Of a DNA stretch of 53,194 nucleotides, positions 17,272 through 26,576 are shown piece by piece. The notes beneath the pieces are model-generated. The model worked only from the letters and a program-made list of their open reading frames with translations, did no database searches and was not told the DNA's origin. The stretch covers positions 1-53,194 of the forward strand of contig JAFCGF010000013.1 in the NCBI GenBank assembly GCA_017608295.1, read 5' to 3'. The position numbers and the translations under genes are program-made. How positions within the stretch are numbered: position 1 is the first letter of the stretch; the number at the start of each line of letters is the position of its first letter. This DNA comes from Candidatus Woesearchaeota archaeon. GTDB lineage: Archaea; Nanoarchaeota; Nanoarchaeia; Woesearchaeales; JAGVZT01.

Positions 17272-19089
17272 TCACCAATCCAGTAATCTGAAGCAGAATC
17301 CCCATGGACTTTCTCCACTTTGGACTTTCATTACGATCTGGTTATTTCCCTTCTTGAGATCTACCCAGAAACGATCGTCATCTACGACGACCCGCCAGTC
17401 TGACCAGTTCTCATGTACGAGTTCACCGTTAAGCCATATCTTTATTCCACTCTCATATCCAACGCCCAACAGATACCGTCTGTCCATGGGCATATCTATC
17501 TGGGCCCAGAAATAAGCAACCTTATAATCTGGATCTTCCTTGACTAACTCTATCAGGTCTATAACGTCGTGTTTGGCCTCTAAGACAGCCCATTCGTATT
17601 CTTTGCCGTCAATGGTTACCTTTGGCTGGAAATCAACAATATCAATGGAATCTATACCAAAGACGTGTTTTATTTCCCGCCTTGTCATTGGCACACCGTC
17701 TATATTTGAGTCGATATAAACATCTTCGCGACCCACATAAGGCATTGGCCCGAGAACAAGCCATTTACGCATGAACTCATCCTCTTGAAAATCAATGCCA
17801 TAACGGTATATGACGTCATCCGGGCCCTTCTTACTTTCTGTCAATTTGACATCAAGATCCATTTGATAACGCTCTTCGGGCGTGTATCTGGAATTGGCAA
17901 TCGGACCAGGCTCCCAGCATTGTTCCAGCTTAGAGGGCTTTGACTCCTTTACAGGTATTACGAATACTTCCTTACCGCTGGCGTCCTTTTCTACTCGTCC
18001 ACCGGATTTAATAACTGCCTGGCGGGCGAGTTTCTCGCAAACCGCTGTGAGCAAATCGAAGTTGTATGGCGTGTGGCTGAATTTCCCCTTGGGGTTCAGA
18101 GCGGACGTGAAACGTTCGGGAATATTCGAGTACCCCATAGCCGTAAAGATAATACCTGCCGCATTGGATGGGTTGCAGTCAGAATCCTGACCGCAACGGA
18201 TCGAAATAATGATCGTCTTGTCGATGTCATCTTCACCATAGAGTAGTCCCATGACGATATAGGCGGCGTTGATCTTGGCATCAATATTGAAGCTACCCTT
18301 GAGGCAGGAAGACCTTCGGTAATCCGGATTGAGATGGTATTTCTCATTGATAAGATCCCACGTCTTCTTCCAGTTATTGGGGTTTTGGCGATGCCATCTA
18401 ATCACGTCGCTGATACATTCGTAAAGCTGACTGCCCTTCGGAACGCAGTCCAGACCTGCCTGAACGATCTTATGGATATCCTTTTCAAAGAAGGCCTCTG
18501 TGTACATGCCGCCGACGAACTGGCCGCCGTAAATGCCGTCTCCGTAATTCATCAGCCGCCCGAAGACTTCACCGAGTCTTATGACTTCGTTCGGCAGTCC
18601 CGGACAGATAAGGCCTGAGAAATCGGCCTCGATCTGGTAGTCGATATCGTCGGCGTGTCTGTTAAATCTGGGGTGGCCCGAGTCCGGGGGGGCGATACCA
18701 TTGCGTAGATTACACCGGGCTGCACGGTTTGCATGCGCCAAGCCATATCGGCTATTGGCGAAATCTATCCCAGCCTGGCGGCTATCGGCGTCCAAGCCGT
18801 AAACTTCAAGCGTTCGCAGAAATGTCATCTCGACGTAGATATCATCCTGGTTGAACTGGTTGACCATTTCAGGATGCCATTGTGGCACCCTGTCGGCGGG
18901 AATGATCTTGCCTTTCCACTTGAATTCGGTGGGACCACCCCAGCCAACCCCCGCCATCTGTCCGAGCCAGCCGGCCTTCATCTTGTCGATATAGGTGCTG
19001 ACAGGAAGTTCACGAAATTCCTCTGCACGAAGGAAAGGAAGAGGAAGAACAAACAAAAATAGGGTCAGTATTAGCAGGTTCTTTTTCAT
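17272..19089 (-). CDS. Secreted ADP-ribosylglycohydrolase-fold hydrolase (ARH paralogue 3)
   Basis: 605 aa. The leader is nearly the same as in ARH2 (MKKNLLILT). The ARH domain holds QDDIYVEMTFL (D82, D83), HADDIDYQIEADFSGLI and CGQDSDCNPSNAAG. The C-terminal sandwich ends SPWGFCFRLLDW. It is a third copy of the ARH1/ARH2 type, with the variable EFMRKWLVLGPMPY linker retained. The upstream gap to the double GH32 gene is 145 nt and includes the degenerate tail of that gene. Both metal clusters are intact, so an active enzyme is expected. Three near-duplicates in 8 kb point to recent local amplification, perhaps for dosage or for different aglycones. Confidence 0.8.
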   Translation of the reverse strand: MKKNLLILTLFLFVLPLPFLRAEEFRELPVSTYIDKMKAGWLGQMAGVGWGGPTEFKWKGKIIPADRVPQWHPEMVNQFNQDDIYVEMTFLRTLEVYGLDADSRQAGIDFANSRYGLAHANRAARCNLRNGIAPPDSGHPRFNRHADDIDYQIEADFSGLICPGLPNEVIRLGEVFGRLMNYGDGIYGGQFVGGMYTEAFFEKDIHKIVQAGLDCVPKGSQLYECISDVIRWHRQNPNNWKKTWDLINEKYHLNPDYRRSSCLKGSFNIDAKINAAYIVMGLLYGEDDIDKTIIISIRCGQDSDCNPSNAAGIIFTAMGYSNIPERFTSALNPKGKFSHTPYNFDLLTAVCEKLARQAVIKSGGRVEKDASGKEVFVIPVKESKPSKLEQCWEPGPIANSRYTPEERYQMDLDVKLTESKKGPDDVIYRYGIDFQEDEFMRKWLVLGPMPYVGREDVYIDSNIDGVPMTRREIKHVFGIDSIDIVDFQPKVTIDGKEYEWAVLEAKHDVIDLIELVKEDPDYKVAYFWAQIDMPMDRRYLLGVGYESGIKIWLNGELVHENWSDWRVVVDDDRFWVDLKKGNNQIVMKVQSGESPWGFCFRLLDW

Positions 19090-19234
19090 AACGATAATCC
19101 CTTATAAATTTGTTGTTTCAAGAATTCGAAGCTTTCTCATTTTCGTACTTAACGATCTAAGACGCTCTACAAAACCGTCGCGTCGGCCCGAGGCTGAGCG
19201 AACGGCCATATATAGATACGGCAACATTGCCAGA

Positions 19235-22189
19235 CTAATTCGCATAGACTTCAAAAGAAGCTCGGTCAAGAAGAATATGCATAGAAATCCTATTGTTTTT
19301 CGGCTTTAATGTAGCCTTTTTTGATATGTTGTCATGCCAGGCTGTAAGCTGGCTTGCAGCAACATAGTAGTAGATCACAGCATCACGCAAGTGGAATCCA
19401 AATTCCGGTGACGTAGCATCAGTGAGGTCAAATACCGCGATGATTTCAATCAGGTCATGATTAATTCCACTGAGCAGTTGCTCATCCCCATCCACCAGTA
19501 TCTCATTGGACCATTTGTAATGTTTGCCTCGAATACTCTCAATTTCTCTTATGGGCGCCCGGCATAACCTGACACCATCCGCGTAGGTTCTCAGGGATAA
19601 CTCAGACGGGAAAGTCTGCTGCTGGTCGAAAGGCATTCCGGGATAATGAGCTGATTTCATCCACGCCATTTGGATTGTTCGGCCATCTGATCTTGGGATA
19701 TTGCTGAAGGTTTGCGTTGCATAATGGTTTCTTCCGAAGTCAATCGGCATACCCGCGGTTTCCGGAATAAAGGCTGTTCCGTCAAATTGCCCTAACCTGT
19801 AACCGGTATTTGAAGCATCGAGAAGGATCCACTTGGTGTTTTTAGGATCTCCATCGACGGGAAGTTCAAATATGTCAGGACACTCATTGAATCCCTCAAT
19901 TCTGCTCATATACGTCCAATCCTTCAGATTGGGGGAGGAATAAAAGTCAACACCAAACTTATTATGCAGGGCCATTACCCATTTTGAATCCGACTCATAC
20001 CAGAACACTTTCGGATCTCTCTTGTCATATTCAGTAGCCATCACAGGATTACCGGCGTAAGCGGTAAAGGTTCTTCCCCGGTCGTTACTGTATGCGAGAG
20101 CCTGAGATTCCATGCCATCATTATTAATGGTATATATTGCTATTATGACATCATTCTCGCCGGTCTTGAATCCAGCGGTGTTATTATAATCAACCACACA
20201 GGAGCCGGAGTAGACACTGTGACCTCCAGCATGCGCGTCTGGCGTGAGGGCTTCCGTCAGCTGTTGCCAGTGGATCATATCGGTACTGACAGCATGACCC
20301 CATGGCCCCTCCCATTGGTAGAAAAGATGATATTCGCCGTCATAATAAACAAGTCCATGTGGATCTCCCATCACGCCCGTTTTGGGGCTGTAATGAAATT
20401 GAGGCCGGTAGAATTCATCACGACCTCCATCCCATATAGAGTTGAGCCTATAGACATCAAGCGATTCGAGGGTGACCGAGCCTTTTTCGGTGAAGACATT
20501 GATTTCCGATTCCTTGTTACGAGGAGAAAAAAACACCCAACTCATGGGTACCCGGCCGCCAACGGTTCCTCCACCGCTGCTGCCCAGGATGGTCGCAGAG
20601 TGGCTTCTTGAGTCAGCAGTGTCGTTCTGATCAGAGGGCTTATCTTCATCATTGCCCTGATAGCCGTGCTGATTGTCTCCATCACGCGTGGAGTCGATTT
20701 GACTTGCATTGACCTTAAAATAATGCAATAGCGGATTACGAATGGTTGCCTCTCCGCCAGAAACATCGATAGCGACTCGGTAATTTGGGCAATCGACGAC
20801 ACGCGTACTCAGCGCTGTACGGCCATCAACAAATACCTCTATAATACCCTCGTATACAAATGCCTTTACACGGAAAGAGATCCCCTCATCTGGAACATGT
20901 GCCATTTCATCGAATACGCCGTCATAAGATGTGAAGTGGCGAATCGCCGCGACCTTCTTGTCCGGTTCGACGGCTATGCGGTAGCCGTTATCAAAGCCTT
21001 TGCTGGCTCGGACAACGATATCCACTTTTGTTTGCGGCGTGGAAAGCTCAACATCCGTTTCAAAATAGTAGTTGGAGTTTTTCTCTGGCAGATCAAACAT
21101 CAGGACGCCACCCTGGTCGTCGGTGGACCGCAGTTGCTTTTTGCCCGGATCGATAACCCACGTGCCGCTACGTATCTTGGTACAGGCATAGAGATATGCA
21201 TGGCCTTCTGATTCGCGTATCGCTTCGACAAGTTCTGGTATCGGCCGCACGCCCAGGCTACCCTCCTTATTGAAGACAAGCTCACGACCAACGCACATGG
21301 GACCGTAGCCTTCCCAGTCAAGATCTCCTTCGGGAGTGTCGTCCGTAGTGAAGAAACCCCAGCCGAGCCATCGCTTTGAATCAGTATCCCAACGCGATGC
21401 AGCACTCATACGTTTTGAATGGTAAAATCCACCCAGCTTCCAGGGCCCATAGGGATCATTCGCAACATAGTACCAGGTGGGATAGTCCAGCATAGGCAGA
21501 TACCAGCGCCCCCCTTTCTCGATCAGTTGCGGGCAACTGCCGTGCCCCCTCACCGAATCCATGAAGATCGGATCGTGCTGGATCCAGTTCAAAAGGTCCT
21601 TCGATTTGAACAGCCCCACGGCTACGTTGCCCTGACTGGTGGCTTCGACCAGCATCCACCAGAGCGTTTCCTTTTCGTAGTAAAAAACGTAGCAATCACG
21701 AAATTTTTCTTTCTCCAGCGTGTAAACCTTATGATCAGCCTCGGCGATGAGCACGCTCGAGGCAAAGTCGAAAGACCAGAGATTGTCACTGGTGACCAGG
21801 CGGATGGTTTGGGGTTCGGCGTCGGTATAGAATAAGTAGTACTTGTTGTCATGCCGCACGACCGTGCCGGTGGCAATTCCACGACCGACCATGGCCGGTT
21901 TGTGCTCGTTCCATACCACCAGATCGGTACTCGTGAAGTGAAGGACAACATCAAGATCCTTGCGCAGCGTATACACATGCCACACACCGTCCCAATAAGA
22001 GGGAAACGGATCGCCGATTCTGCCGCCAATACTCGGGACTATGAATGGATTTTTAGTCGTATCGTGTACCGCAACAATCTGCTTTAAGTCCTGCGATGCG
22101 ATACCTTTGCCGCCCAGTGACCTTGACGCACCGCAACACAGTACAAGGAAAAACAACGAAACGGTCACTATGGATAGTTTTTTATTCAT
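19235..22189 (-). CDS. Secreted double GH32/43-like protein with displaced and truncated C-terminal sandwich
   Basis: 984 aa from the ATG at 22189; a TTG at 22207 would add six residues. Leader with VLCCG, possibly lipidated. Module A (about 45-495) is a GH32/43-like propeller plus sandwich. A polar linker (about 496-540) follows. Residues about 544-586 (GRVPMSWVFF, VFTEKGSVTLESLDVYRL) look like the last strands of a GH32 C-terminal sandwich. Module B then starts YRPQFHYSPKTGVMGDPHG. It has the nucleophile Asp, the RDPKVF block and the acid/base Glu in NECPDIFE, as in fructan-type GH32 enzymes. It stops at EVYAN, where relatives such as 31779-33383 have about 45 more residues. A TAG ends the frame at 19235-19237. 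Module B may be catalytically competent but have an unusual or incomplete sandwich. Confidence 0.7.
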   Translation of the reverse strand: MNKKLSIVTVSLFFLVLCCGASRSLGGKGIASQDLKQIVAVHDTTKNPFIVPSIGGRIGDPFPSYWDGVWHVYTLRKDLDVVLHFTSTDLVVWNEHKPAMVGRGIATGTVVRHDNKYYLFYTDAEPQTIRLVTSDNLWSFDFASSVLIAEADHKVYTLEKEKFRDCYVFYYEKETLWWMLVEATSQGNVAVGLFKSKDLLNWIQHDPIFMDSVRGHGSCPQLIEKGGRWYLPMLDYPTWYYVANDPYGPWKLGGFYHSKRMSAASRWDTDSKRWLGWGFFTTDDTPEGDLDWEGYGPMCVGRELVFNKEGSLGVRPIPELVEAIRESEGHAYLYACTKIRSGTWVIDPGKKQLRSTDDQGGVLMFDLPEKNSNYYFETDVELSTPQTKVDIVVRASKGFDNGYRIAVEPDKKVAAIRHFTSYDGVFDEMAHVPDEGISFRVKAFVYEGIIEVFVDGRTALSTRVVDCPNYRVAIDVSGGEATIRNPLLHYFKVNASQIDSTRDGDNQHGYQGNDEDKPSDQNDTADSRSHSATILGSSGGGTVGGRVPMSWVFFSPRNKESEINVFTEKGSVTLESLDVYRLNSIWDGGRDEFYRPQFHYSPKTGVMGDPHGLVYYDGEYHLFYQWEGPWGHAVSTDMIHWQQLTEALTPDAHAGGHSVYSGSCVVDYNNTAGFKTGENDVIIAIYTINNDGMESQALAYSNDRGRTFTAYAGNPVMATEYDKRDPKVFWYESDSKWVMALHNKFGVDFYSSPNLKDWTYMSRIEGFNECPDIFELPVDGDPKNTKWILLDASNTGYRLGQFDGTAFIPETAGMPIDFGRNHYATQTFSNIPRSDGRTIQMAWMKSAHYPGMPFDQQQTFPSELSLRTYADGVRLCRAPIREIESIRGKHYKWSNEILVDGDEQLLSGINHDLIEIIAVFDLTDATSPEFGFHLRDAVIYYYVAASQLTAWHDNISKKATLKPKNNRISMHILLDRASFEVYAN

Positions 22190-22242
22190 GACGGTAAAAG
22201 ATTTCAAATGGTACTGTTCCGGTAATCAATTAGGCATCCTAA

Positions 22243-22308
22243 GCGGCCACGCAGAAATAACTTCCCATTTATATGGAGCAAATTGACAATTTATTTCTGC
22301 GCGACCGC
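22243..22308 (-). other. Intergenic hairpin (17-bp stem, about 32-nt loop)
   Basis: 22243-22259 (GCGGCCACGCAGAAATA) pairs with 22292-22308. The only two imperfect positions become G-U pairs in minus-strand RNA, the direction in which both neighbours are read. The loop holds a smaller palindrome (AAATTGACAATTT, which overlaps the stem edge). It lies between the stop of ARH4 and the start of the double GH32 gene. No U-run follows, so it is not a classical terminator; an mRNA-stabilising hairpin or a small mobile repeat are both possible. Confidence 0.5.
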
Positions 22309-22343
22309 TAAAATCCAAGTTATTTCTTGACGGCCCCTAAGGA

Positions 22344-24110
22344 CTATTGGCGAACACTCACTTCTAGATCCTTAAAGACCTTGCCGTTTTCATCGGTCAC
22401 ACAGGCGATAAAGCCCCAACCGCCTATCCCCTGAGTTACCTTGACCAGCAGATGATTCCAACCCTGTTTCAGGGATATGTCGACCTTGTCATCACCGGCT
22501 AACACACCGCGTTCCGCATTGTTTTGGTGGACGAGTGACCGGTTGAGCCAGACCTTGACACCGTCGTCACTGCCCAACTCCAGCACGGCTTTGCGGGCGG
22601 TGGGACTGTAGATACGTGTACGTAAATAGGCGACACGATGCTCGCCACCGATTCGTTCTAGCAGGTCGACTTCTCGATTGTGCCCCTGAAGGGTGATGGT
22701 CTTCCAGTCACCGGATCGATCGGTTTCGGGGCCAAAGGCCACATCGATTAACGCACCGCCTTTCACACCGGCCTTGGTGAAGGGGCCACTGATCTGCCAA
22801 GTGCTGATAAATTCCTCCGGTGGGCGAGCGCGGTACTGGATCTGTTCCATCTCTGTCTCGGTGAAGCGGCTGTTGGCAATCGGTCCCGGTTCCCAGCTCT
22901 GTTCCAGCGCACTGGGGATCGGAGCCTTGACGGGAATGACATACACCTCTTTACCGGGCGACGTCCCTTCCACGCGTCCACCCGACCGGAGCACAGCCTG
23001 ACGCACGAGTTTCTCACAAACGGAAATCAGCTTGGGGAAGGTGTACGGCGTGTGACTGAATTTACCTTGAGGATCCAGAGCCCGAGTGAACCGATCGGGA
23101 AGATTGTCAAAGCCGATGGTGGTGCACAGGATACCGGCGGCGTTGGATGGATTACAATCCGAGTCCTGCCCACAGCGCATCGAGAGGATGATGGTCCGGT
23201 CAATGTCACCTTGGCCATATAGCAGGCCTATGACGATGTACGCAGCGTTGATCTTGGCGTCGATATTGAAATCCCCTTTATCACAGGAGAAACGACGGTA
23301 ATCGGGATTTTCCTGGTACTTGGCTTCAATCAAGTCCCAGGTCTTTACCCAGTCGTGCGGATGTTGGTGATACCAGTTGATCGTGTCGGTGATACATTCA
23401 TGAAATTGACTACCTTGGGGGACGCAGGCCAGACCCGCGTGCAGGATTTTCTTGACGTCCGTTTCAAAAAAGGCTTCCGCATACATACCGGCCACAAACT
23501 GACCGCCATAGAGTCCGTCGCCGTAGTTCATCAGACGCCCGAATTTTTCACCCAGTTCAATGCCCAGATTGGGCATACCAGGGGCGATCAGACCCGCATA
23601 GTCCGCTTCGATCTGGTAGTCGATGTCGTCGGTATGATCGGAGAACTGCGGATGGCCGGAGTCCGGCGGAGCGATGCCGCTGCGTAGATTGTTGCGACCG
23701 TACCGATTCGCATGCCAGAGTCGGTATCCACTATTGGCGAAGTCAATGCCCGCCTGGCGGATCGAACAATCCAGTCCGTAATCCTCCAGGGTTTTGAGGA
23801 AGGTCATCTCCACGTAGATATCGTCCTGGTTGAACTGATTGATCATCTCCGGTTTCCAGGAAGGTATCCTTTCTTCCGGGATAATCCGGCCTTTCCACTT
23901 GAACTCCGTGGGTGCTCCCCAACCCACACCAGCCATCTGGCCGATCCAGCCGGCCTTCATCTTGTCTACGTAATCTTTAACGCTTAGGCGCCGAGTCTCT
24001 GGACGGTCCGATACACCGTCGGAGGCAGCGCAGGTATCGCAGGCCTGCGCCATGAACAATGATGTCAAGATCAGCACCACACTGCCCCAACCGAAACGAA
24101 ACATTTTCAT
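22344..24110 (-). CDS. Secreted ADP-ribosylglycohydrolase-fold hydrolase (ARH paralogue 4)
   Basis: 588 aa with a signal peptide ending near AQACDTCAA. The ARH domain shows NQDDIYVEMTFL-type D-D, HTDDIDYQIEADYAGLI and CGQDSDCNPSNAAG. The C-terminal 156 residues (433-588, beginning EFISTWQISGPF) differ from ARH1-3. They are about 86% identical to the C-terminus of the sulfatase at 40815-42914 and related to the end of ARH5. This is the ARH copy directly downstream of ribokinase (33-nt gap) and, before it, the sugar permease. It is therefore the copy most clearly tied to ribose use. Both Asp clusters are present. The C-terminal module carries the LGSDDGVKVWLN signature of a jelly-roll sandwich, probably for binding glycan or the cell surface. 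Confidence 0.8.
   Translation of the reverse strand: MKMFRFGWGSVVLILTSLFMAQACDTCAASDGVSDRPETRRLSVKDYVDKMKAGWIGQMAGVGWGAPTEFKWKGRIIPEERIPSWKPEMINQFNQDDIYVEMTFLKTLEDYGLDCSIRQAGIDFANSGYRLWHANRYGRNNLRSGIAPPDSGHPQFSDHTDDIDYQIEADYAGLIAPGMPNLGIELGEKFGRLMNYGDGLYGGQFVAGMYAEAFFETDVKKILHAGLACVPQGSQFHECITDTINWYHQHPHDWVKTWDLIEAKYQENPDYRRFSCDKGDFNIDAKINAAYIVIGLLYGQGDIDRTIILSMRCGQDSDCNPSNAAGILCTTIGFDNLPDRFTRALDPQGKFSHTPYTFPKLISVCEKLVRQAVLRSGGRVEGTSPGKEVYVIPVKAPIPSALEQSWEPGPIANSRFTETEMEQIQYRARPPEEFISTWQISGPFTKAGVKGGALIDVAFGPETDRSGDWKTITLQGHNREVDLLERIGGEHRVAYLRTRIYSPTARKAVLELGSDDGVKVWLNRSLVHQNNAERGVLAGDDKVDISLKQGWNHLLVKVTQGIGGWGFIACVTDENGKVFKDLEVSVRQ
22347..22814 (-). repeat. Duplicated C-terminal module, copy in ARH4
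   Basis: This encodes the 156-residue jelly-roll-like end of ARH4, from EFISTWQISGPF to the stop. I count about 21 differences over 155 residues against the sulfatase copy at 40818-41282, roughly 86% identity. Long stretches of near-identical DNA occur (for example around 22410-22450 and 40880-40920). Similarity outside the module stops at the RPPEEF boundary. Confidence 0.8.
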
Positions 24111-24143
24111 ATTTCATGCTCCTATGGAAAAATCGCTCGTTTG

Positions 24144-25076
24144 CTATTCGAAAACAACTGCTTGTTCTGCTAAAAACGCTTCCACACTCTCTCGATCCGG
24201 TGCAGATGGCTGGGCCCCCAGCTTGGTCACGGACAGGGCCGCCGCTGCATTAGCGAATGTCACAGCTTGCTCGAGGGAGCGTCCCTCGGCCAGGATTACG
24301 GCCAGTACGCCATTGAAGGTGTCTCCCGCCGCTGTGGTGTCCACCGGTTCCACGGGGTAGCTTGGGATCATCCCCTGGAACGTATCGGTGTGCAGATATG
24401 CTCCGGCTGCTCCCATGGTGAGAATCACGGTCTTCACTCCCTTACCGATCAGTACCTCCACCGCTTTCTGCGCAGAGGCTTCATCCTGTACTGTGATGCC
24501 GGTCAGAAATTCCGCCTCGGTTTCATTGGGCGTGAGGATCGATACGTTCTGCAGCAGCGCATCGCTCAGTGTACAGGCTGGGGCAGGATTCAGGATCACA
24601 CGGATCACCTGTTCGCGGGCCATGCGCGCCGCCGCCTCGACCGTCTCCAACGGTGTCTCCAGTTGCATCAGGACCGTATCCGCCGTTTGGAAGGCCGCAC
24701 GCGCCGCTTCCAAGTCCGCCTTCCCAAGATTGTTGTTCGCGCCGGAGGCCACGGCGATACTGTTTTCACCCTGTTCGTCCACCATGATCAGGGCCACGCC
24801 GGACGGGGCGGTGTCGTCCTGTTTGACGTAAGTCACATCGATACCGTCCTGCCGAAAGCCCTGTAGGGCCTGTTCGCCGAACATGTCACGCCCCACACGT
24901 GCGACGAAGGTGACCTTGCCACCCGCCCGAGCGCAGGCCACGGCCTGATTGGCGCCCTTGCCGCCGGCGGCGGTGTTGAACGTGCCCCCCAGGATCGTTT
25001 CTCCGGGGCGTGGGATATGAGGGGCTTGTACGATCATGTCGGTATTGGAACTACCGATGACGAGAATATCTTTCAT
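24144..25076 (-). CDS. rbsK: Ribokinase (PfkB family)
   Basis: 310 aa, cytoplasmic. It phosphorylates D-ribose to ribose 5-phosphate with ATP. The N-terminal PfkB signature GGKGANQAV is at residues 38-46. The C-terminal block VDTTAAGDTFNG contains the anion hole and the catalytic base D252. NPAPA and TPNETEAE, conserved in ribokinases, are also present. Length and motifs match classical RbsK rather than fructokinase or adenosine kinase. It lies 34 nt after the GRP-family permease and 33 nt before ARH4, so the three are probably one operon. It gives a direct chemical reason to expect free ribose in the cytoplasm. The motif at 26335-26364, about 220 nt before the permease start, is a candidate control site for this operon. 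Confidence 0.93.
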   Translation of the reverse strand: MKDILVIGSSNTDMIVQAPHIPRPGETILGGTFNTAAGGKGANQAVACARAGGKVTFVARVGRDMFGEQALQGFRQDGIDVTYVKQDDTAPSGVALIMVDEQGENSIAVASGANNNLGKADLEAARAAFQTADTVLMQLETPLETVEAAARMAREQVIRVILNPAPACTLSDALLQNVSILTPNETEAEFLTGITVQDEASAQKAVEVLIGKGVKTVILTMGAAGAYLHTDTFQGMIPSYPVEPVDTTAAGDTFNGVLAVILAEGRSLEQAVTFANAAAALSVTKLGAQPSAPDRESVEAFLAEQAVVFE

Positions 25077-25110
25077 AGTCGTTTCCTCGTTTAAGGTATA
25101 GGGAGTATCG

Positions 25111-26115
25111 CTATATGGTCTTGGCCAGGATGATCAAGGCCAGTCCGGCAATAAAGAACAGGAACATCAAAGCCAGGAGCTTGTTCGTGCCTTTGGGAGC
25201 TTGTGCGAATTCCTTCCAGATGAAAACGCCCCAAATCGCCGCAACCATGGTGGCTCCTTGGCCCAAGCCATAGGAAATCGCGTCACCGGCAGCACCTGAG
25301 GCAATATTCGCAAAGGACATACCCACACCCCAGATCGCCCCTCCCAGTACACCGATCAGGTGTAGACGCATGTCACCCAACTTGAAGTAATCACCGTAAT
25401 GCACCGGCTCTCCGATAAAGGGCTTGATCATCACGATCGTATTCCACACGAAGCTGGACAGGAACAGGCCGATGGAAAAGATCACCACGGCGGCATAGGG
25501 TCCGACCTTACCCGCCTCGGGTGCGGCAAAGTCCGTGACCATGGCTTCCTGCACGAGTCGGAAGAACAACCCCATCAAGATACCCGCCACCACGGAGATC
25601 ACAATTCCTTTGGCTGAGGTCTTCTCTCCTTGAGAAGGGAGTTTCTTATAGGCAATCGCATCGATGATGATGGCCAGCATAATACAGGACACCCCGGCAA
25701 ACAGAACCACTGCATTGCCTTTCCGGTCGGCGGCAAAGTTGATGATCACACCTTCTACCAGGGCGATGCCGATACCGATGGGAAAAGCCACGGCCATACC
25801 GGCGATGTCGATGGCCGCCACCAGGAGGATGTTGGCCAGGTTGAAGACCACACCCCCTACGAAGGCCATGATCAGAGCACGCTGGCTGATCTGGCTGATA
25901 TCAGCGATAAAGCCTCTTCCCAGTGTCCCTATGCTTCCGAGCGTGAGTGCCATAATCAGCGACAGAAGGACTACCCCCAGGCAGTAGTCCCAGTAGTACA
26001 ACTGAAACGGCCATTTCTTGGTGGCTAACTTCTGGGTATTGGCCCAGGAGCCCCAGCACATCATGGTGATAATACACATGACAACAGCGATGGCGTAGGA
26101 TTCAACAATGATCAT
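25111..26115 (-). CDS. GRP-family (RbsU-like) sugar permease, about ten membrane segments
   Basis: 334 aa, inner membrane. There are about ten hydrophobic helices, starting SYAIAVVMCIITMMCWGSWA and ending LLALMFLFFIAGLALIIL. The WGSWANTQKL start and the small-residue-rich IAGMAVAFPIGIGIALVEGV segment resemble GRP/RbsU-type glucose-ribose uptake permeases and L-rhamnose symporters in the drug/metabolite transporter superfamily. Similar permeases occur in Bacteroidetes ribose-utilisation loci. Adjacency to ribokinase makes ribose the best guess. The ATG at 26115 follows AGGAG (six nucleotides before). It is the first gene of the permease-ribokinase-ARH4 operon. A proton or sodium symport mechanism is typical of relatives but cannot be read here. 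Confidence 0.82.
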   Translation of the reverse strand: MIIVESYAIAVVMCIITMMCWGSWANTQKLATKKWPFQLYYWDYCLGVVLLSLIMALTLGSIGTLGRGFIADISQISQRALIMAFVGGVVFNLANILLVAAIDIAGMAVAFPIGIGIALVEGVIINFAADRKGNAVVLFAGVSCIMLAIIIDAIAYKKLPSQGEKTSAKGIVISVVAGILMGLFFRLVQEAMVTDFAAPEAGKVGPYAAVVIFSIGLFLSSFVWNTIVMIKPFIGEPVHYGDYFKLGDMRLHLIGVLGGAIWGVGMSFANIASGAAGDAISYGLGQGATMVAAIWGVFIWKEFAQAPKGTNKLLALMFLFFIAGLALIILAKTI

Positions 26116-26576
26116 AGCGGATCTCCTTACCTGTGTTACCGTTCAACTTTGATTACCTATGCGCATCCACGTGATTGAGTTTCCGGTTTGTGTTTTTCAC
26201 TCGCAATTTACATCGTCTCCAGATGTCGAATCAAATCCTAATCGTTCATGACAGAAAAAACATACAAGCCGTTAACGTTTTTACGCTTATGATTGTTGCA
26301 TCATACTCGTTTCTGTTCTTTAGAATATATCATTTTACGGCAATTTATAGTCATATTGCGTCAACAGCGTGCTTGGAATTTGAGCTTAAATTGAGAGTTT
26401 TTGCATTGGAGCCCCAGACAGAAGGGTATCACATGCGTTGGTACTTAAACCGATTTCAAAACTGCTCTTCAGGTGAGAACGAGCGAAAAATTCATGGACA
26501 AGGCTTGAGTTGAAAAGGGCTCGGAGCGTGCTACGGATTCTTGTTTTGATGGAGCAGTTTTTCAGAGGCCTCCATT
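26116..26576 (-). promoter_or_regulatory. Leader region of the permease-ribokinase operon (461 nt)
   Basis: This intergenic stretch lies between the pseudopilin stop and the permease ATG. Apart from the 30-nt conserved motif at 26335-26364, I see no ORF with a ribosome site and no RNA gene. An ATGGAG/CTCCAT inverted repeat near 26549-26575, just after the pseudopilin stop, has no U-run behind it. The long leader could hold further control sites. Confidence 0.45.
26335..26364 (-). promoter_or_regulatory. Conserved 30-nt operator-like motif, copy 1 (permease-ribokinase operon)
   Basis: On the plus strand it starts TTACGGCAATTTATA and ends GTCATATTGCGTCAA. The last 15 nt are identical in copies at 27514 and 38686, and spacing to the TTACG end is the same. 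In this copy GCAAT and ATTGC form a perfect inverted repeat ten nucleotides apart. It lies about 220 nt upstream of the permease start, in the same orientation relative to the downstream gene as the other two. It is likely a binding site for a regulator that is not encoded in the window. Confidence 0.75.

Noticed and set aside
11067..19089. The three similar ARH genes as an assembly duplication
   Set aside because: They differ at many positions throughout and have different neighbours, so they are true paralogues.
24267..24866. 199-aa plus-strand frame
   Set aside because: It is antisense to rbsK, whose motifs are unambiguous.
26549..26576. Inverted repeat ATGGAG/CTCCAT after the pseudopilin stop as a terminator
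   Set aside because: The stem is only six base pairs with a 15-nt loop, and no U-run follows.
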